Source of the DNA: Albibacterium bauzanense
Lineage (GTDB): Bacteria; Bacteroidota; Bacteroidia; Sphingobacteriales; Sphingobacteriaceae
Reading direction: 5' to 3'
DNA length: 64,000 nucleotides
Assembly (NCBI RefSeq): GCF_004339765.1
Contig: NZ_SMGO01000001.1
Span: 496,001-560,000, forward strand
Both the position numbers and the translations under genes were made by a program. A model generated the notes under the pieces. That model searched no databases and was not told the DNA's origin. It saw only the letters and a list, made by a program, of their open reading frames with translations. Within the stretch, counting starts at the first letter, position 1, and every line of letters starts with the position of its first letter. Below are positions 45,891 through 54,890 of the stretch, one piece after another.

Positions 45891-46684
45891 ATATACCGGA
45901 TTACATATCATCAGGAAACATTGAAGCCTATGTATTAGGCTTGTTGGGAGAAGAAGAAGCTCTCGAACTGGAACGCTTATGTCTTGAATATCCTGAAATA
46001 AAAGCGGCTGTACAAGAAACAGAAAGTGCTTTAGAAAATTATGCGCAATTAAATGCAATTACTCCACCTAAACATTCCAAAAAGCAGATCTGGGCTACTA
46101 TCAATAATTCTACTATAGATAAAACGGCTATAAATTCTGAAAGTGAAACAATAAGGTTTCAGAAAACCTCACAGTTATATACTTATTTAGCCGTAGCGGC
46201 AGCATTGTTAATTTTTATTGGTCTTCCTTATCATTTTATTAAAATGAACCAATATAAAGCTGAAATTTCAACCTTAAAAAAAGAAAAAATCGAAATATTA
46301 GCTCAAAATAAAACCTTTCAAGCTCAGATTCAAAATGCCAGTAAAGAACTTGATGTTCTTTCAAACCCTGCTACAAGAAACGTTTTCTTAGCCGGAGTAG
46401 CCGGATATGAAAATAATGAAGCTACTTTATATTGGAGTAATTCAGGAGAAGTATTCTTAAAGGCTAACTTACCACAATTATCAATCGACAAACAATATCA
46501 ACTTTGGGCTATCGTTAGTGGAAAACCAGTAAGTGCAGGGCTTTTAGACCAACAAGCAAATACCCTTTTACAGAAAATGGTTACGATAGAAAAGGCAGAG
46601 ATGTTTGCTATTACCATTGAAAAACAGGGAGGAAGCATACAACCTACACTGGAACAGATGGTGGTTGCAGGAAAACCGTTGTAG
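45887..46684 (+). CDS. Anti-sigma factor, RskA type
   Basis: 265 residues from a TTG start (45887-45889) that overlaps the sigma stop codon. The N-terminal helical region (SGNIEAYVLGLLGEEEALELER) should bind the sigma factor. One membrane segment lies at about 98-118, and the periplasmic part holds a RskA-like beta domain (NEATLYWSNSGEVFLKANLP ... QYQLWAIVSGKPVSAG). The protein lacks a zinc motif. Signal-triggered proteolysis would release the sigma factor. Confidence 0.9.
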   Translation: MNIPDYISSGNIEAYVLGLLGEEEALELERLCLEYPEIKAAVQETESALENYAQLNAITPPKHSKKQIWATINNSTIDKTAINSESETIRFQKTSQLYTYLAVAAALLIFIGLPYHFIKMNQYKAEISTLKKEKIEILAQNKTFQAQIQNASKELDVLSNPATRNVFLAGVAGYENNEATLYWSNSGEVFLKANLPQLSIDKQYQLWAIVSGKPVSAGLLDQQANTLLQKMVTIEKAEMFAITIEKQGGSIQPTLEQMVVAGKPL

Positions 46685-46742
46685 TTACAACCTATACTAT
46701 AAAAGAAAACCGCTAGATCAAACGTAATGACCTAGCGTAAAA

Positions 46743-47006
46743 TTAAAAGTCAAAAAGATCACCTAAAAATGATTTTTTCTTATATGGCTTACGATTATAA
46801 TCGCTGCCCGGACTTTGATCATAACCATACTGATTATAATCGCGGTCATAGTTTTCTTTTTTAGAATAATGATCCGCTGACCGCTCGATGATCTTATCCA
46901 ATTCACCACGATCTAGCCATAACCCTCTACAAGAAGGGCAATAATCAATTTCAATTCCATTTTTATCACTTATCAATAAGATTTCGTTACAGCTGGGACA
47001 TTTCAT
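46743..47006 (-). CDS. Zinc-ribbon (TFIIB-type) small protein
   Basis: 87 residues. The N-terminus is a zf-TFIIB zinc ribbon with CPSC (residues 3-6) and CPSC (24-27), followed by RGLWLDRGELDKIIE, the family signature. The C-terminal half is Tyr/Asp/Asn-rich and basic at the end (RKPYKKKS). Function is unknown; zinc binding is expected. Single gene. Confidence 0.88.
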   Translation of the reverse strand: MKCPSCNEILLISDKNGIEIDYCPSCRGLWLDRGELDKIIERSADHYSKKENYDRDYNQYGYDQSPGSDYNRKPYKKKSFLGDLFDF

Positions 47007-47213
47007 ATTTACTATATTATTTGATAGAATTTGTTAAAAAATAAATATAGAGTTTATCAAATTAGGTATAAATATGATTTGTGTAATTTTGATGTGATAA
47101 TGTTAAAAATGATCTACCAATACTCTAAATATACATTTTTGAGGATAAAAAGTTATAAATTCCTTTAATAGGCTTCTAAAGTATTTAGTAAAGATGATTT
47201 ACCTCAATTTACA

Positions 47214-47966
47214 TTACACCCAATCTTTTATGAAATCATTAAACGACTGCTTGTATTGTTCTGTTACGGGAATCGTCAGATCTCCGATTTGAAGGGTGTT
47301 TTTCGCAATTGCTGTAACAGCGTTCCCCGCAACGATAAATGAACGATGAATACGAATAAACCCTGACGGCGAAAGCCTCTCTTCAAGGTTTTTTAAGCTC
47401 ATTAAAGTAAGTAACGGCTTTTCTTGGTTTTTTAGAAAGATTTTTACGTAATCTTTTAATCCTTCAATATAAAGAATATCTGAAATTTGAATTTTAACTA
47501 ACTGATAATCAACTTTAAGATAGATATAACTCTTTTCGGCACGTTGCTCTGCTGGTATAATACTGGAGTTGATGTCATTATTTTCCAAAAGCTTAAAGTA
47601 ATCATAAGCTTTGGAAGCCGATTTTGTGAAATCAGCAAAACTGAAGGGTTTTAATAGATAGTCAAGCGCATCGACCTTAAATCCTTCCAATGCATACTGA
47701 TCGTAGGCTGTGGTAAAAATTACACGGAGCGTTTTGCTTCTTCCTGTTTGCTCGATGATCTTGGCCAGTTCTATGCCGCTTAAGTCGGCCATACGAATAT
47801 CGAGGAACAGCAACTGGAGATCTGGCTGTTCATGGATTGCCTTTAGCGCTTCAACTGCATTGGTAAACGTCCCCATCAAGTTTAAAAATGGTGTTTGCTC
47901 AATGTAGGATGTTACCAATTTTAAAGCAACCGGCTCATCATCTATCCCTATACAGTTTATCATCAT
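47214..47966 (-). CDS. LytTR-family response regulator
   Basis: 250 residues. An N-terminal receiver domain with phosphoacceptor Asp56 (LLFLDIRM) and a conserved Lys near residue 110 (DYLLKPFSF) is joined to a C-terminal LytTR DNA-binding domain (about 145-250; IQISDILYIEGLKDYVKIFL). It starts with ATGATG overlapping the sensor kinase stop by 4 bp. It probably regulates the divergent genes at 49362 onward; the 346-bp gap before them contains repeats and a LytTR-like half-site. Confidence 0.94.
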   Translation of the reverse strand: MMINCIGIDDEPVALKLVTSYIEQTPFLNLMGTFTNAVEALKAIHEQPDLQLLFLDIRMADLSGIELAKIIEQTGRSKTLRVIFTTAYDQYALEGFKVDALDYLLKPFSFADFTKSASKAYDYFKLLENNDINSSIIPAEQRAEKSYIYLKVDYQLVKIQISDILYIEGLKDYVKIFLKNQEKPLLTLMSLKNLEERLSPSGFIRIHRSFIVAGNAVTAIAKNTLQIGDLTIPVTEQYKQSFNDFIKDWV

Positions 47967-49015
47967 TTTAAAACCAGCGTTAGAATTATGGTATAATCTT
48001 CGGTTTTCGTGTCGTTAAATACTTCAAGTGTATATCTGTCAGGGTACAACAAGTCGAGCCGGCGTTTTGTATTAGCTATGCCAATGCCATTACTATCTTC
48101 CAGGTGCTGGGCCTTTTCTTTAAAAAGTGAGTTCTTCACTTCCAGCTTCACTTTATTTCCTGTTTGGCTAATGTCAATATAAATATAACTAGGATTTACA
48201 GAACTAATACCATGCTTAAACGCATTTTCGACAAAAGGCAGGAAAAGCATTGGCGCTACTTCGTAATTCGTCATTCCCGCTGGCTTTTCGTAAATAATCT
48301 GTACATTCTCACTCAATCTCAAGCGCATTAATTTAATATAGTCCTCGATGAGTTTAATCTCCTTTTCCAGATCGGTCAGATCATTTTTGGTTTCATATAT
48401 CACATACCGCATCATATGCGATAACGTGTAAATAGCATCCTTAGATGCTGCTGAATTAGTATCAGCCAGACCGTAGATAGTATGTAAGATGTTGAAAAAG
48501 AAATGTGGGTTTATCTGGGCTTTGAGAAGAGAGAGCTCGGTATTAACCTTATCTCGTTCGATTGCTTCGAAAACCGACTGGTCGATCTTTAGTTTTTTAT
48601 AGAAAGCAAGGATAGTACTAATACCCAACAATACCAAGGCTGTCATCATCGTCCAGTAAAAATCATGAGAATTGTATTCAACAGGATTTTGATCAAATAT
48701 TTTTATAAAGGCCGCTCTAGAGCCAGTCACATCATCAAGGAAACTGTTTATATAGACCGATGCCATCACCATCCCTAATGATATACATATAAAAAGCAAT
48801 GCTTTATTTTTATATAATAATCGTGGAGTCAAAAACAACAGGTTAAGATAGAATAAGCCCGCCCAAATGAGACGCATAAGTATTTGCTTTATCCAAAACT
48901 CATAAGGAAGATCGACAGGCCACGTTAACGGAAAAAGCGTAAACAAAACAAAACCCGCTACAATATAGAAATGCATCGAGAGAAACATCTTTTTTAGACG
49001 AAGCGGGAGAACCAT
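47963..49015 (-). CDS. LytS-type sensor histidine kinase
   Basis: 350 residues. Four membrane segments occupy the N-terminal 140 residues. The His_kinase domain (PF06580) follows with phosphoacceptor His171 in AQINPHFFFNILHTIYG, and a C-terminal HATPase with MLFLPFVENAFKHG (N box). No extracytoplasmic ligand domain is evident, so the signal may be sensed in the membrane. It partners with the overlapping LytTR regulator. Confidence 0.93.
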   Translation of the reverse strand: MVLPLRLKKMFLSMHFYIVAGFVLFTLFPLTWPVDLPYEFWIKQILMRLIWAGLFYLNLLFLTPRLLYKNKALLFICISLGMVMASVYINSFLDDVTGSRAAFIKIFDQNPVEYNSHDFYWTMMTALVLLGISTILAFYKKLKIDQSVFEAIERDKVNTELSLLKAQINPHFFFNILHTIYGLADTNSAASKDAIYTLSHMMRYVIYETKNDLTDLEKEIKLIEDYIKLMRLRLSENVQIIYEKPAGMTNYEVAPMLFLPFVENAFKHGISSVNPSYIYIDISQTGNKVKLEVKNSLFKEKAQHLEDSNGIGIANTKRRLDLLYPDRYTLEVFNDTKTEDYTIILTLVLK

Positions 49016-49361
49016 AAATATCCTTTAATATAAAATTAGCATAAAAAAGCGAGTTTTGTTTTTCAGGCAAAACTCGCCATCGCCGTTGCAAAAATAATAA
49101 TCAATAACCAATCAATTAACTATCTCAACGAGATTACACAAATCAGCACTTTTTTATCTAATAAAAAACATCAAATAGACAGTTGGTGTTATAAAATCGA
49201 TAGAATGGCCTTTTTTATCTATCAGGAATTTAAAGATAAGCTTAAAACTTTAGCTATCGATTCTAAGTGCCTTTTCGTCTATTTTAAAAGGGAAACTGTC
49301 TATTAGGCAATTTCGAATAGCTGATTTTCTGTTATTTGGCGTAATCAAAAAATATAAAACC
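49016..49361. other. 346-bp intergenic region between divergent transcription units
   Basis: No ORF. It contains an 11-bp inverted repeat (AATAGACAGTT at 49174-49184 and AACTGTCTATT at 49294-49304) and several TCTAT/ATAGA words. It also holds one sequence, ACAGTTGGT (49179-49187), that fits the LytTR half-site pattern [TA][AC][CA]GTTN[AG][TG]. It probably holds promoters for the kinase operon and the rightward operon. Confidence 0.5.
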
Positions 49362-49862
49362 ATGAAAAGATTAATTATCGGGATCTTCCTGTGCTTCATT
49401 AGTGTAAATTTATTATATGCCCAGGCAAAGCTCCCAAATGCAACAACAACTGCTACAAAAGAAGAACAAGAAATCCTCGACCTTTCCAAAACAAAATGGA
49501 CATGGATGTCAGACAAAAACGTAGATTCTTTAAACAATCTATTTGACGAAAACTGTGTCTTTGTTCATATGGGTGGAAGCTGGGGCAAGACTCAGGAATT
49601 AAATGTTATTAAAAGTGGTGGCATTTGGTATAAAGAAGCAGCGGTTTATGGAGCTTCAGTGAATATTATAGGAAACACGGCTATCCTTTTAAATGACATT
49701 GATTTGCTGGCAGTAGTCGGGGGAAATGAAGTTGTCCATTCTTTTATGGTGACTGAAGTATACGTTAAAGAAAATAACAAATGGAGAATGGGTTCGCTCA
49801 CCTTCTCACAACTGCTTAGGCCAGTTAAAATGAATACTAATAATAATCAGCCTGCTCAATAA
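49362..49862 (+). CDS. NTF2-like (DUF4440) secreted protein
   Basis: 166 residues with a signal peptide (MKRLIIGIFLCFISVNLLYAQ). The rest fits the NTF2/SnoaL fold: EEQEILDLSKTKWTWMSDKN, DENCVFVHMGGSW, and ITEVYVKENNKWRMGSL-like ending. It is paralogous to the gene at 51908, sharing KTKWTWM/KDKWQWM, FVHM-G-W and IWYK. Function unknown; such folds bind small molecules or act as enzymes. First gene of the rightward group. Confidence 0.88.
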   Translation: MKRLIIGIFLCFISVNLLYAQAKLPNATTTATKEEQEILDLSKTKWTWMSDKNVDSLNNLFDENCVFVHMGGSWGKTQELNVIKSGGIWYKEAAVYGASVNIIGNTAILLNDIDLLAVVGGNEVVHSFMVTEVYVKENNKWRMGSLTFSQLLRPVKMNTNNNQPAQ

Positions 49863-49884
49863 CAAAACATTAATTTTATAAGAT

Positions 49885-50688
49885 ATGAAAAAATTATTTT
49901 TATTAGGAATCATTGTACTGGCATATTCACCCTTATTCGCACAACACAGTCTTGAGAAGTTATGGGAGTCAGATTCCATTACATTGAAAGGCCCAGAGTC
50001 TGTACTCTACGACTCTAATTCAAACTCACTTTACGTGTCTAGCATGGGTTCGGGCACAGTTGTCCGAATGGATTTGAATGGAAAGGTGATTAAGAATGAT
50101 TGGGTAACAGGTCTTACATCCAATAAAGGATCTGCTATATTCAACGGTTTATTTTATACAGCCGAAACATCTGGGGTTGCGGTTATCGATATTGATAAAG
50201 CTTCGGTTATAAAACGTATTCCGATTGAAGATGCTCAAATGTTAAATGATTTGGCAATCGATTCAAAAGGAATTGTTTATGTAAGTGATACGCGAGCAGG
50301 TAAAGTATATAGAATCGAGGGAGACGAACCGGCCCTTTACCTTGAAAACATTCCGGGCGCAAACGGCTTATTGACACTAAATTCGGACTTATACGTAGTA
50401 GGATCTTCAACTTTCCAAAAGGTAAATGCTAATAAAGAGATCACAACAATTGCTGACAGCTTTGAAAACGGACTCGACGGAATTGTGATGATTGCAGAAA
50501 ACGAATTTATACTGAGCAATTTCCGGGGTATTTTATACTACATAAATAGAGACGGAACAAATCAGCTATTGCTGGATAGCCGAGCCAATCAAATAATGGC
50601 AAATGATATTAGTTATGACAACCAAACGAGAACTCTTTATGTACCCTCATTTGGCACAAACCGTATCATCGCATATAAAGTAAAATAG
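49885..50688 (+). CDS. SMP-30-like beta-propeller protein, secreted
   Basis: 267 residues with a signal peptide (MKKLFLLGIIVLAYSPLFAQ). It carries NHL/SMP-30-like propeller repeats: LEKLWESDSITLKGPESVLYD, then SDTRAGKVYRI and GANGLLTLNSDLYV. SMP-30 proteins are lactonases or related hydrolases of sugar or organophosphate lactones; no metal residues can be fixed here. Located 22 bp after the NTF2-like gene and 30 bp before a second propeller gene. Confidence 0.82.
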   Translation: MKKLFLLGIIVLAYSPLFAQHSLEKLWESDSITLKGPESVLYDSNSNSLYVSSMGSGTVVRMDLNGKVIKNDWVTGLTSNKGSAIFNGLFYTAETSGVAVIDIDKASVIKRIPIEDAQMLNDLAIDSKGIVYVSDTRAGKVYRIEGDEPALYLENIPGANGLLTLNSDLYVVGSSTFQKVNANKEITTIADSFENGLDGIVMIAENEFILSNFRGILYYINRDGTNQLLLDSRANQIMANDISYDNQTRTLYVPSFGTNRIIAYKVK

Positions 50689-50718
50689 GATCTCAAATCA
50701 ATTTAACATTTAGTCGCC

Positions 50719-51888
50719 ATGAATAAATTACAATTTATATCAATTGCAGCAACAGTGATAGGCTTGATCTCACTTAACAGTACAGATAAAACCGCCGCTC
50801 CTGAAAAAAAAGCTAATGATGGCTCATTTGCTGCCATCACCGGTTCCAGTGCTAACTTACCTCTGGAAACAATAAAACTACCTGATGGATTTTCCATTAG
50901 CGTATATGCAGAAGTTGAAAATGCACGCTCCATGGTAATGTCTCCTTCCGGGACACTCTTTGTAGGAAACCGAACTGCGAATTCAGTATATGCGGTAAAA
51001 GATACTGACGGAGATAACATAGCAGACAAGAAATGGGTTATTGCCTCAGGTCTCCGTTCACCTAATGGGGTAGCACTTAAAAATGGCGACTTGTATGTCG
51101 CAGAAATCAGCAGAATCCTCAAATTCCCCGATATTGAAAAGAACATTACCAATCCAGGCGAGGGTGAAGTTATTTATGATAAATTCCCTACTGATGCCCC
51201 ACACGGGTGGAAATATATTGCCTTCGGCCCTGATGGTAAATTATATATTCCCGTAGGTGCGCCATGTAATATTTGCGAACCTACAGAAGAATATGCTTCT
51301 ATATTTAGAATGAATGATGACGGAACTGGATTAGAAAAATTTGCAAGTGGTATTCGTAATACCGTAGGTTTTACCTGGCATCCCACAACCAATGATCTAT
51401 GGTTTACAGATAATGGTAGAGATATGATGGGTGACGACGTTCCTTTTTGTGAGTTGAATACTGCACCTACTGCTGGAATGAATTTTGGCTACCCCTATTT
51501 CCATAGCGGCACCATTAAAGATCCTCAGTTTGGTGGCACACATGAAGCCTCAGAATTTACTGCGCCTGCCCAAAATCTTGGAGCCCACGTTGCACCCCTT
51601 GGTCTTAAATTTTATACAGGAAATATGTTTCCAGCCGAGTATAAGGATCAGATCTTTATTGCAGAGCATGGCTCTTGGAATCGCAGTAAAAAGAGTGGTT
51701 ACAGGCTTAGTCTTGTAAAGCTTGAAAACGGGAAATCAGGATATGAAACATTTGCAAGCGGTTGGTTGGATGATGCTACCCAAAATGCATGGGGTCGACC
51801 AGCAGATGTACTTGTACTTGCAGATGGATCAATGCTTGTTTCAGACGATACAGCTGGAGTTATCTATCGAATTTCTTATAATAAATAG
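50719..51888 (+). CDS. Sorbosone/glucose dehydrogenase-like beta-propeller protein
   Basis: 389 residues. An N-terminal signal-like segment is followed by a propeller matching the sorbosone dehydrogenase / PQQ-dependent sugar dehydrogenase family: FSISVYAEVENARSMVMSP, GAPCNICEPTEEYASI, TVGFTWHPTTNDLWFTDNGRD and HGSWNRSKKSGYR. The cofactor cannot be confirmed from sequence. Probably periplasmic and acting on a sugar or lactone, possibly with the SMP-30-like protein before it. Confidence 0.88.
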   Translation: MNKLQFISIAATVIGLISLNSTDKTAAPEKKANDGSFAAITGSSANLPLETIKLPDGFSISVYAEVENARSMVMSPSGTLFVGNRTANSVYAVKDTDGDNIADKKWVIASGLRSPNGVALKNGDLYVAEISRILKFPDIEKNITNPGEGEVIYDKFPTDAPHGWKYIAFGPDGKLYIPVGAPCNICEPTEEYASIFRMNDDGTGLEKFASGIRNTVGFTWHPTTNDLWFTDNGRDMMGDDVPFCELNTAPTAGMNFGYPYFHSGTIKDPQFGGTHEASEFTAPAQNLGAHVAPLGLKFYTGNMFPAEYKDQIFIAEHGSWNRSKKSGYRLSLVKLENGKSGYETFASGWLDDATQNAWGRPADVLVLADGSMLVSDDTAGVIYRISYNK

Positions 51889-51907
51889 TAATCTAAAATA
51901 AAAATCA

Positions 51908-52408
51908 ATGACAAAAACAAAAACAATGAAATTAGCAATGCTGGGAATGTGTTTCATAACGAGTATACAATTGGCCTTTTCACAACAACAAAACGCAAGC
52001 TCTACTCCAGCTAATAGTATTACCGCAGAACAACAACAGATTATCGAACTTTCCAAAGATAAGTGGCAATGGATGGCAGACAAAGATGTTGACAAGCTAG
52101 CAACACTTTTCCATGATAAGTCAAAATTTGTCCATATGAGTGGAACCTGGAAAAAGGATGAGGAACTTGATATTATTAAAACAGGAAGAATCTGGTATAA
52201 GAAAGCTGACATTCATGATGTTGCTATAGAAATCATTGGTGACAATGCCATTGTTTGGAACCGCATTACGCTGACAGCTGATGTCAGAGGCAACGATGCA
52301 GTGACTGAATTTACAGTTACTGAAGTTTATAAAAAACTAAATAACGATTGGAAATTGTTAGCAATGACATTTAGCAGTGTCCGTGACACTCATGTTATTG
52401 AGAAGTAA
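51908..52408 (+). CDS. NTF2-like (DUF4440) secreted protein, second copy
   Basis: 166 residues with a signal peptide. Similar in length and motifs to the protein at 49362: QQQIIELSKDKWQWMADKDV, SKFVHMSGTWK and IWYKKADIHDVAIEIIG. Last gene of the rightward group. The repeated family suggests a gene duplication within this operon. Followed by a perfect palindrome at 52421-52472. Confidence 0.88.
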   Translation: MTKTKTMKLAMLGMCFITSIQLAFSQQQNASSTPANSITAEQQQIIELSKDKWQWMADKDVDKLATLFHDKSKFVHMSGTWKKDEELDIIKTGRIWYKKADIHDVAIEIIGDNAIVWNRITLTADVRGNDAVTEFTVTEVYKKLNNDWKLLAMTFSSVRDTHVIEK

Positions 52409-52420
52409 ATCTGATAGCTC

Positions 52421-52472
52421 TTCAAATAGAACAGGGGATCTCAAAATTTTGAGATCCCCTGTTCTATTTGAA
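52421..52472. terminator. Perfect 52-bp palindrome, bidirectional terminator
   Basis: The 26-bp arms (52421-52446 and 52447-52472) are exact complements with no spacer. The core is CAGGGGATCTC/GAGATCCCCTG. It lies between convergent genes ending at 52408 and 52506. Termination in both directions is likely. Confidence 0.85.
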
Positions 52473-52505
52473 AGATTAATCTAAAACTATTTAAAGATTA
52501 TACAC

Positions 52506-52997
52506 TTATATTGCATTATATTCTTCATCCGTTACTGGTTTCAACCATACTGCACCACCTATATTGGTATTGGTTCCTATAGCAATATGTGTCATTGCCT
52601 CGGTTAGTGTGGCACCATGCCAGTGTTCTATATTGGGTGGACATTTTATAACTTGACCCATTTCAATTATCTCAACTGGTTTACCTTTCTCCTGATATAA
52701 ACCTTTTCCTTCGGTTACCAGGAGTATCTGGCCTCCTTTGTGATAATGCCAATTAGTTCTTGCTCCTGGTTCAAAAGTTACCAATCCGATGTTAACATTA
52801 TGAACAGTATCTGCTTCTGCTAAATAATTGAGCCAAGCCGTTCCTACAAAATTATCGTTCGTTATTTTTTCACCCTTTGAAAAAACGGGTGATGTTTGTG
52901 ATTCCGATCGGGCTGTTTGCGTCGAATCGCTCTGCTGACTACAAGACACAGAAACCGTTCCAATAAGAAATAATATAGCTATATTTTTAAAGTTCAT
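52506..52997 (-). CDS. Cupin-domain lipoprotein
   Basis: 163 residues. A lipoprotein signal (MNFKNIAILFLIGTVSVSC, Cys19) precedes a cupin domain with metal ligands in TNWHYHKGGQILLVTEG (HxH, Gln) and a second motif near HWHGA. Probably an envelope-bound metal-dependent enzyme or sensor. Last gene of the leftward CMD-hydrolase-cupin unit, preceded by a copy of the AraC-box promoter. Confidence 0.88.
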   Translation of the reverse strand: MNFKNIAILFLIGTVSVSCSQQSDSTQTARSESQTSPVFSKGEKITNDNFVGTAWLNYLAEADTVHNVNIGLVTFEPGARTNWHYHKGGQILLVTEGKGLYQEKGKPVEIIEMGQVIKCPPNIEHWHGATLTEAMTHIAIGTNTNIGGAVWLKPVTDEEYNAI

Positions 52998-53009
52998 ATT
53001 TTTTAAATT

Positions 53010-54074
53010 TCAAAGGTTAGTTTGATAAAAATCAATCAATTTATTCACCGCTTGCGATACATATTCAGGTTTCCAATAGGTTTGTATATGAGTAGCTCCA
53101 TCAATAAGAAATAATTCCTTGTTTTTTGCATTAATTGCTTTGCTAAATGCTTCATCAGTCATATATTTTGTATCAGCTTTGCTTCCAGCCATCATCAAAA
53201 GCGGTTGATTGATCAGATCCATATTCGTTGTAGCATCCCAAGTCATTAAGTCGAACAGACTGCTCATGGTATACAAAAAGGTTGAATTTGGATGTGCATA
53301 AGTCCTATAGTAATACTCATACCCTTCACGATATAGATCAGTTGAGGTTTTAGCAATTTCTTCATCTGTTATGCTCGCCACTCCTGCATAGATCACTTCA
53401 CCACCTGCGGCTTCTTGAGCACGGGCATTCGAAGCTTGTTGTAAACGTTCTTGAATAGTGTTTAATTGTGAATTCTGGAAGCCATTACGTCTTACCTCTC
53501 CAGAGTTGAACATACTTAAGGTTGCAACCGCTTTAAACCGTTTGTCAGATTGGGCCGCTTTTATTGTATAACCACCGCCGCCACAAATACCTAAAACACC
53601 TAAATGGTTGACATCAACACCTGGGTACTGAGTAATAAAGTCTGCCATACCATGAATATCTTCTGTTCGAGATGTAGGGTTATCTGTATGACGAGGCTCA
53701 CCGCCGCTTGCTCCTTGGTATGCGGCATCGGCAGCGATGGTAATATAGCCAGCTTCTGCTAAACGTTGCGCATATAATCCAGCTGTCTGCTCTTTTATGC
53801 CACCGTTGGGATGTGCGACTGCTATTGCTGGATATTTCTTTGAAGCATCATAATTTGCTGGCGTATAAATATTGGCAGCGATATCAATCCCATTCAGTTT
53901 ATAAGTCACTGGGTGAATATTCACTTTTCCATTTACGTTTTCCGTAATAGCTCCCTCATAAACCAATGTATAAGGGTTTTGCTGACGGTTTGAATTTTGT
54001 TTAGTTTGTGCATTTACTACATCTGTAGCTGCTATTGACATTGCGAATGCAATTATTGATGTTAATTTTCTCAT
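53010..54074 (-). CDS. Exported alpha/beta hydrolase (dienelactone-hydrolase-like)
   Basis: 354 residues with a signal peptide (MRKLTSIIAFAMSIAATDVVNA). The catalytic nucleophile is a Cys in GICGGGGYTI (about residue 163), the dienelactone-hydrolase type, with Asp near the C-terminal GSKADTKYM and His in GATHIQTYW. The oxyanion region is AVAHPNGGIKE. Substrate unknown. Between the CMD gene and the cupin gene, gaps 9 and 12 bp. Confidence 0.88.
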   Translation of the reverse strand: MRKLTSIIAFAMSIAATDVVNAQTKQNSNRQQNPYTLVYEGAITENVNGKVNIHPVTYKLNGIDIAANIYTPANYDASKKYPAIAVAHPNGGIKEQTAGLYAQRLAEAGYITIAADAAYQGASGGEPRHTDNPTSRTEDIHGMADFITQYPGVDVNHLGVLGICGGGGYTIKAAQSDKRFKAVATLSMFNSGEVRRNGFQNSQLNTIQERLQQASNARAQEAAGGEVIYAGVASITDEEIAKTSTDLYREGYEYYYRTYAHPNSTFLYTMSSLFDLMTWDATTNMDLINQPLLMMAGSKADTKYMTDEAFSKAINAKNKELFLIDGATHIQTYWKPEYVSQAVNKLIDFYQTNL

Positions 54075-54083
54075 GTTTTAATT

Positions 54084-54812
54084 TTATTTTCTACTATTTA
54101 GAATTTCGTCTAAAACTTTTTGAGCCGCTTTAGCTTCCTTTTTACCAACGGATGATTTGATAACTCCTACAAATTGTTGTAATTGATTTGGTGTTAAACC
54201 AACATTCAGGCATAGATTTAAATGTGAACGCAGCATGGGTTCCACTCCGCCTATACTACTGAGTACCGATACTGTTACCAATTCTCTTTCTTCATAGGTC
54301 AATACATCTCGTTCGAAAATATCAGCGAAGAGGTGTTCTTTAAGGAAGATCTCTATTGTGGGTGCAAAAGCTGCATAACCGGTTTTCGGATAAGTTTCCG
54401 GCACGCCAGTTAATTCTTCTAATATCGCCTTTCCACGTTCGTATTTACTGCGTTCATCACTAATTAGTGATGCATCAATTCCTATTTCATCTTGAATATT
54501 TTTAGCTTTTCGTTCATCTAAAACAATCATAAAAGTTTGCAATCCCCTAAGGCTACGAGGAAATCCGGCATAGGCATAAAGATGCATAATAGCTTCCTTG
54601 ATCTGGTTGACGGTCAACCCGGCATCAAGCCCCCTATTCAATTCTCCTTTTAGCTTTAACAGATCGCCTTTTGCAGTAACCGCCGAAATATTGATAATGG
54701 CTTGCTGTTTTATGTTTAAACTTTGATCTGTATCAACCTGTGCATTAGCAGTATATGTGAGAATTCCTGTCATTACCAATAGTATTAATCTTAAGAGTTT
54801 GTTCATAATCAT
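54084..54812 (-). CDS. Carboxymuconolactone decarboxylase-like protein, exported
   Basis: 242 residues with a signal peptide (MNKLLRLILLVMTGILTYTANA). Two CMD repeats are visible: IKEAIMHLYAYAGFPRSLRGLQTF (about 75-98) and ERELVTVSVLSSIGGVEPML (about 175-194) with RSHLNLCLNVGLT. The AhpD-type CxxC is absent, so a peroxidase role is unlikely. Heads the second leftward unit, preceded by one copy of the 45-bp element (54891-54935). Confidence 0.85.
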   Translation of the reverse strand: MIMNKLLRLILLVMTGILTYTANAQVDTDQSLNIKQQAIINISAVTAKGDLLKLKGELNRGLDAGLTVNQIKEAIMHLYAYAGFPRSLRGLQTFMIVLDERKAKNIQDEIGIDASLISDERSKYERGKAILEELTGVPETYPKTGYAAFAPTIEIFLKEHLFADIFERDVLTYEERELVTVSVLSSIGGVEPMLRSHLNLCLNVGLTPNQLQQFVGVIKSSVGKKEAKAAQKVLDEILNSRK

Positions 54813-54865
54813 TTCTATTTTTACTAATTATTCAACCTACATTCTCGTAAGAAGAATTGATGATA

Positions 54866-54873
54866 CAAAGGTC
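54866..54873 (-). promoter_or_regulatory. -7-like box of the CMD unit
   Basis: The minus-strand reading GACCTTTG resembles TAnnTTTG with G for T. It is 17 bp from the 45-bp element, exactly as at 57067-57074. Confidence 0.45.
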
Positions 54874-54890
54874 GAGATTGAAAGAGAATC

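Noticed and set aside
49196-49282. 27-bp direct repeat (49196-49222 and 49256-49282) upstream of the NTF2-like gene
   Set aside because: Only 18 of 27 bases match in AT-rich DNA, so it is not reported as a repeat.
50703-51152. 149-residue minus-strand ORF
   Set aside because: Antisense to the sorbosone dehydrogenase-like gene, with no domain.
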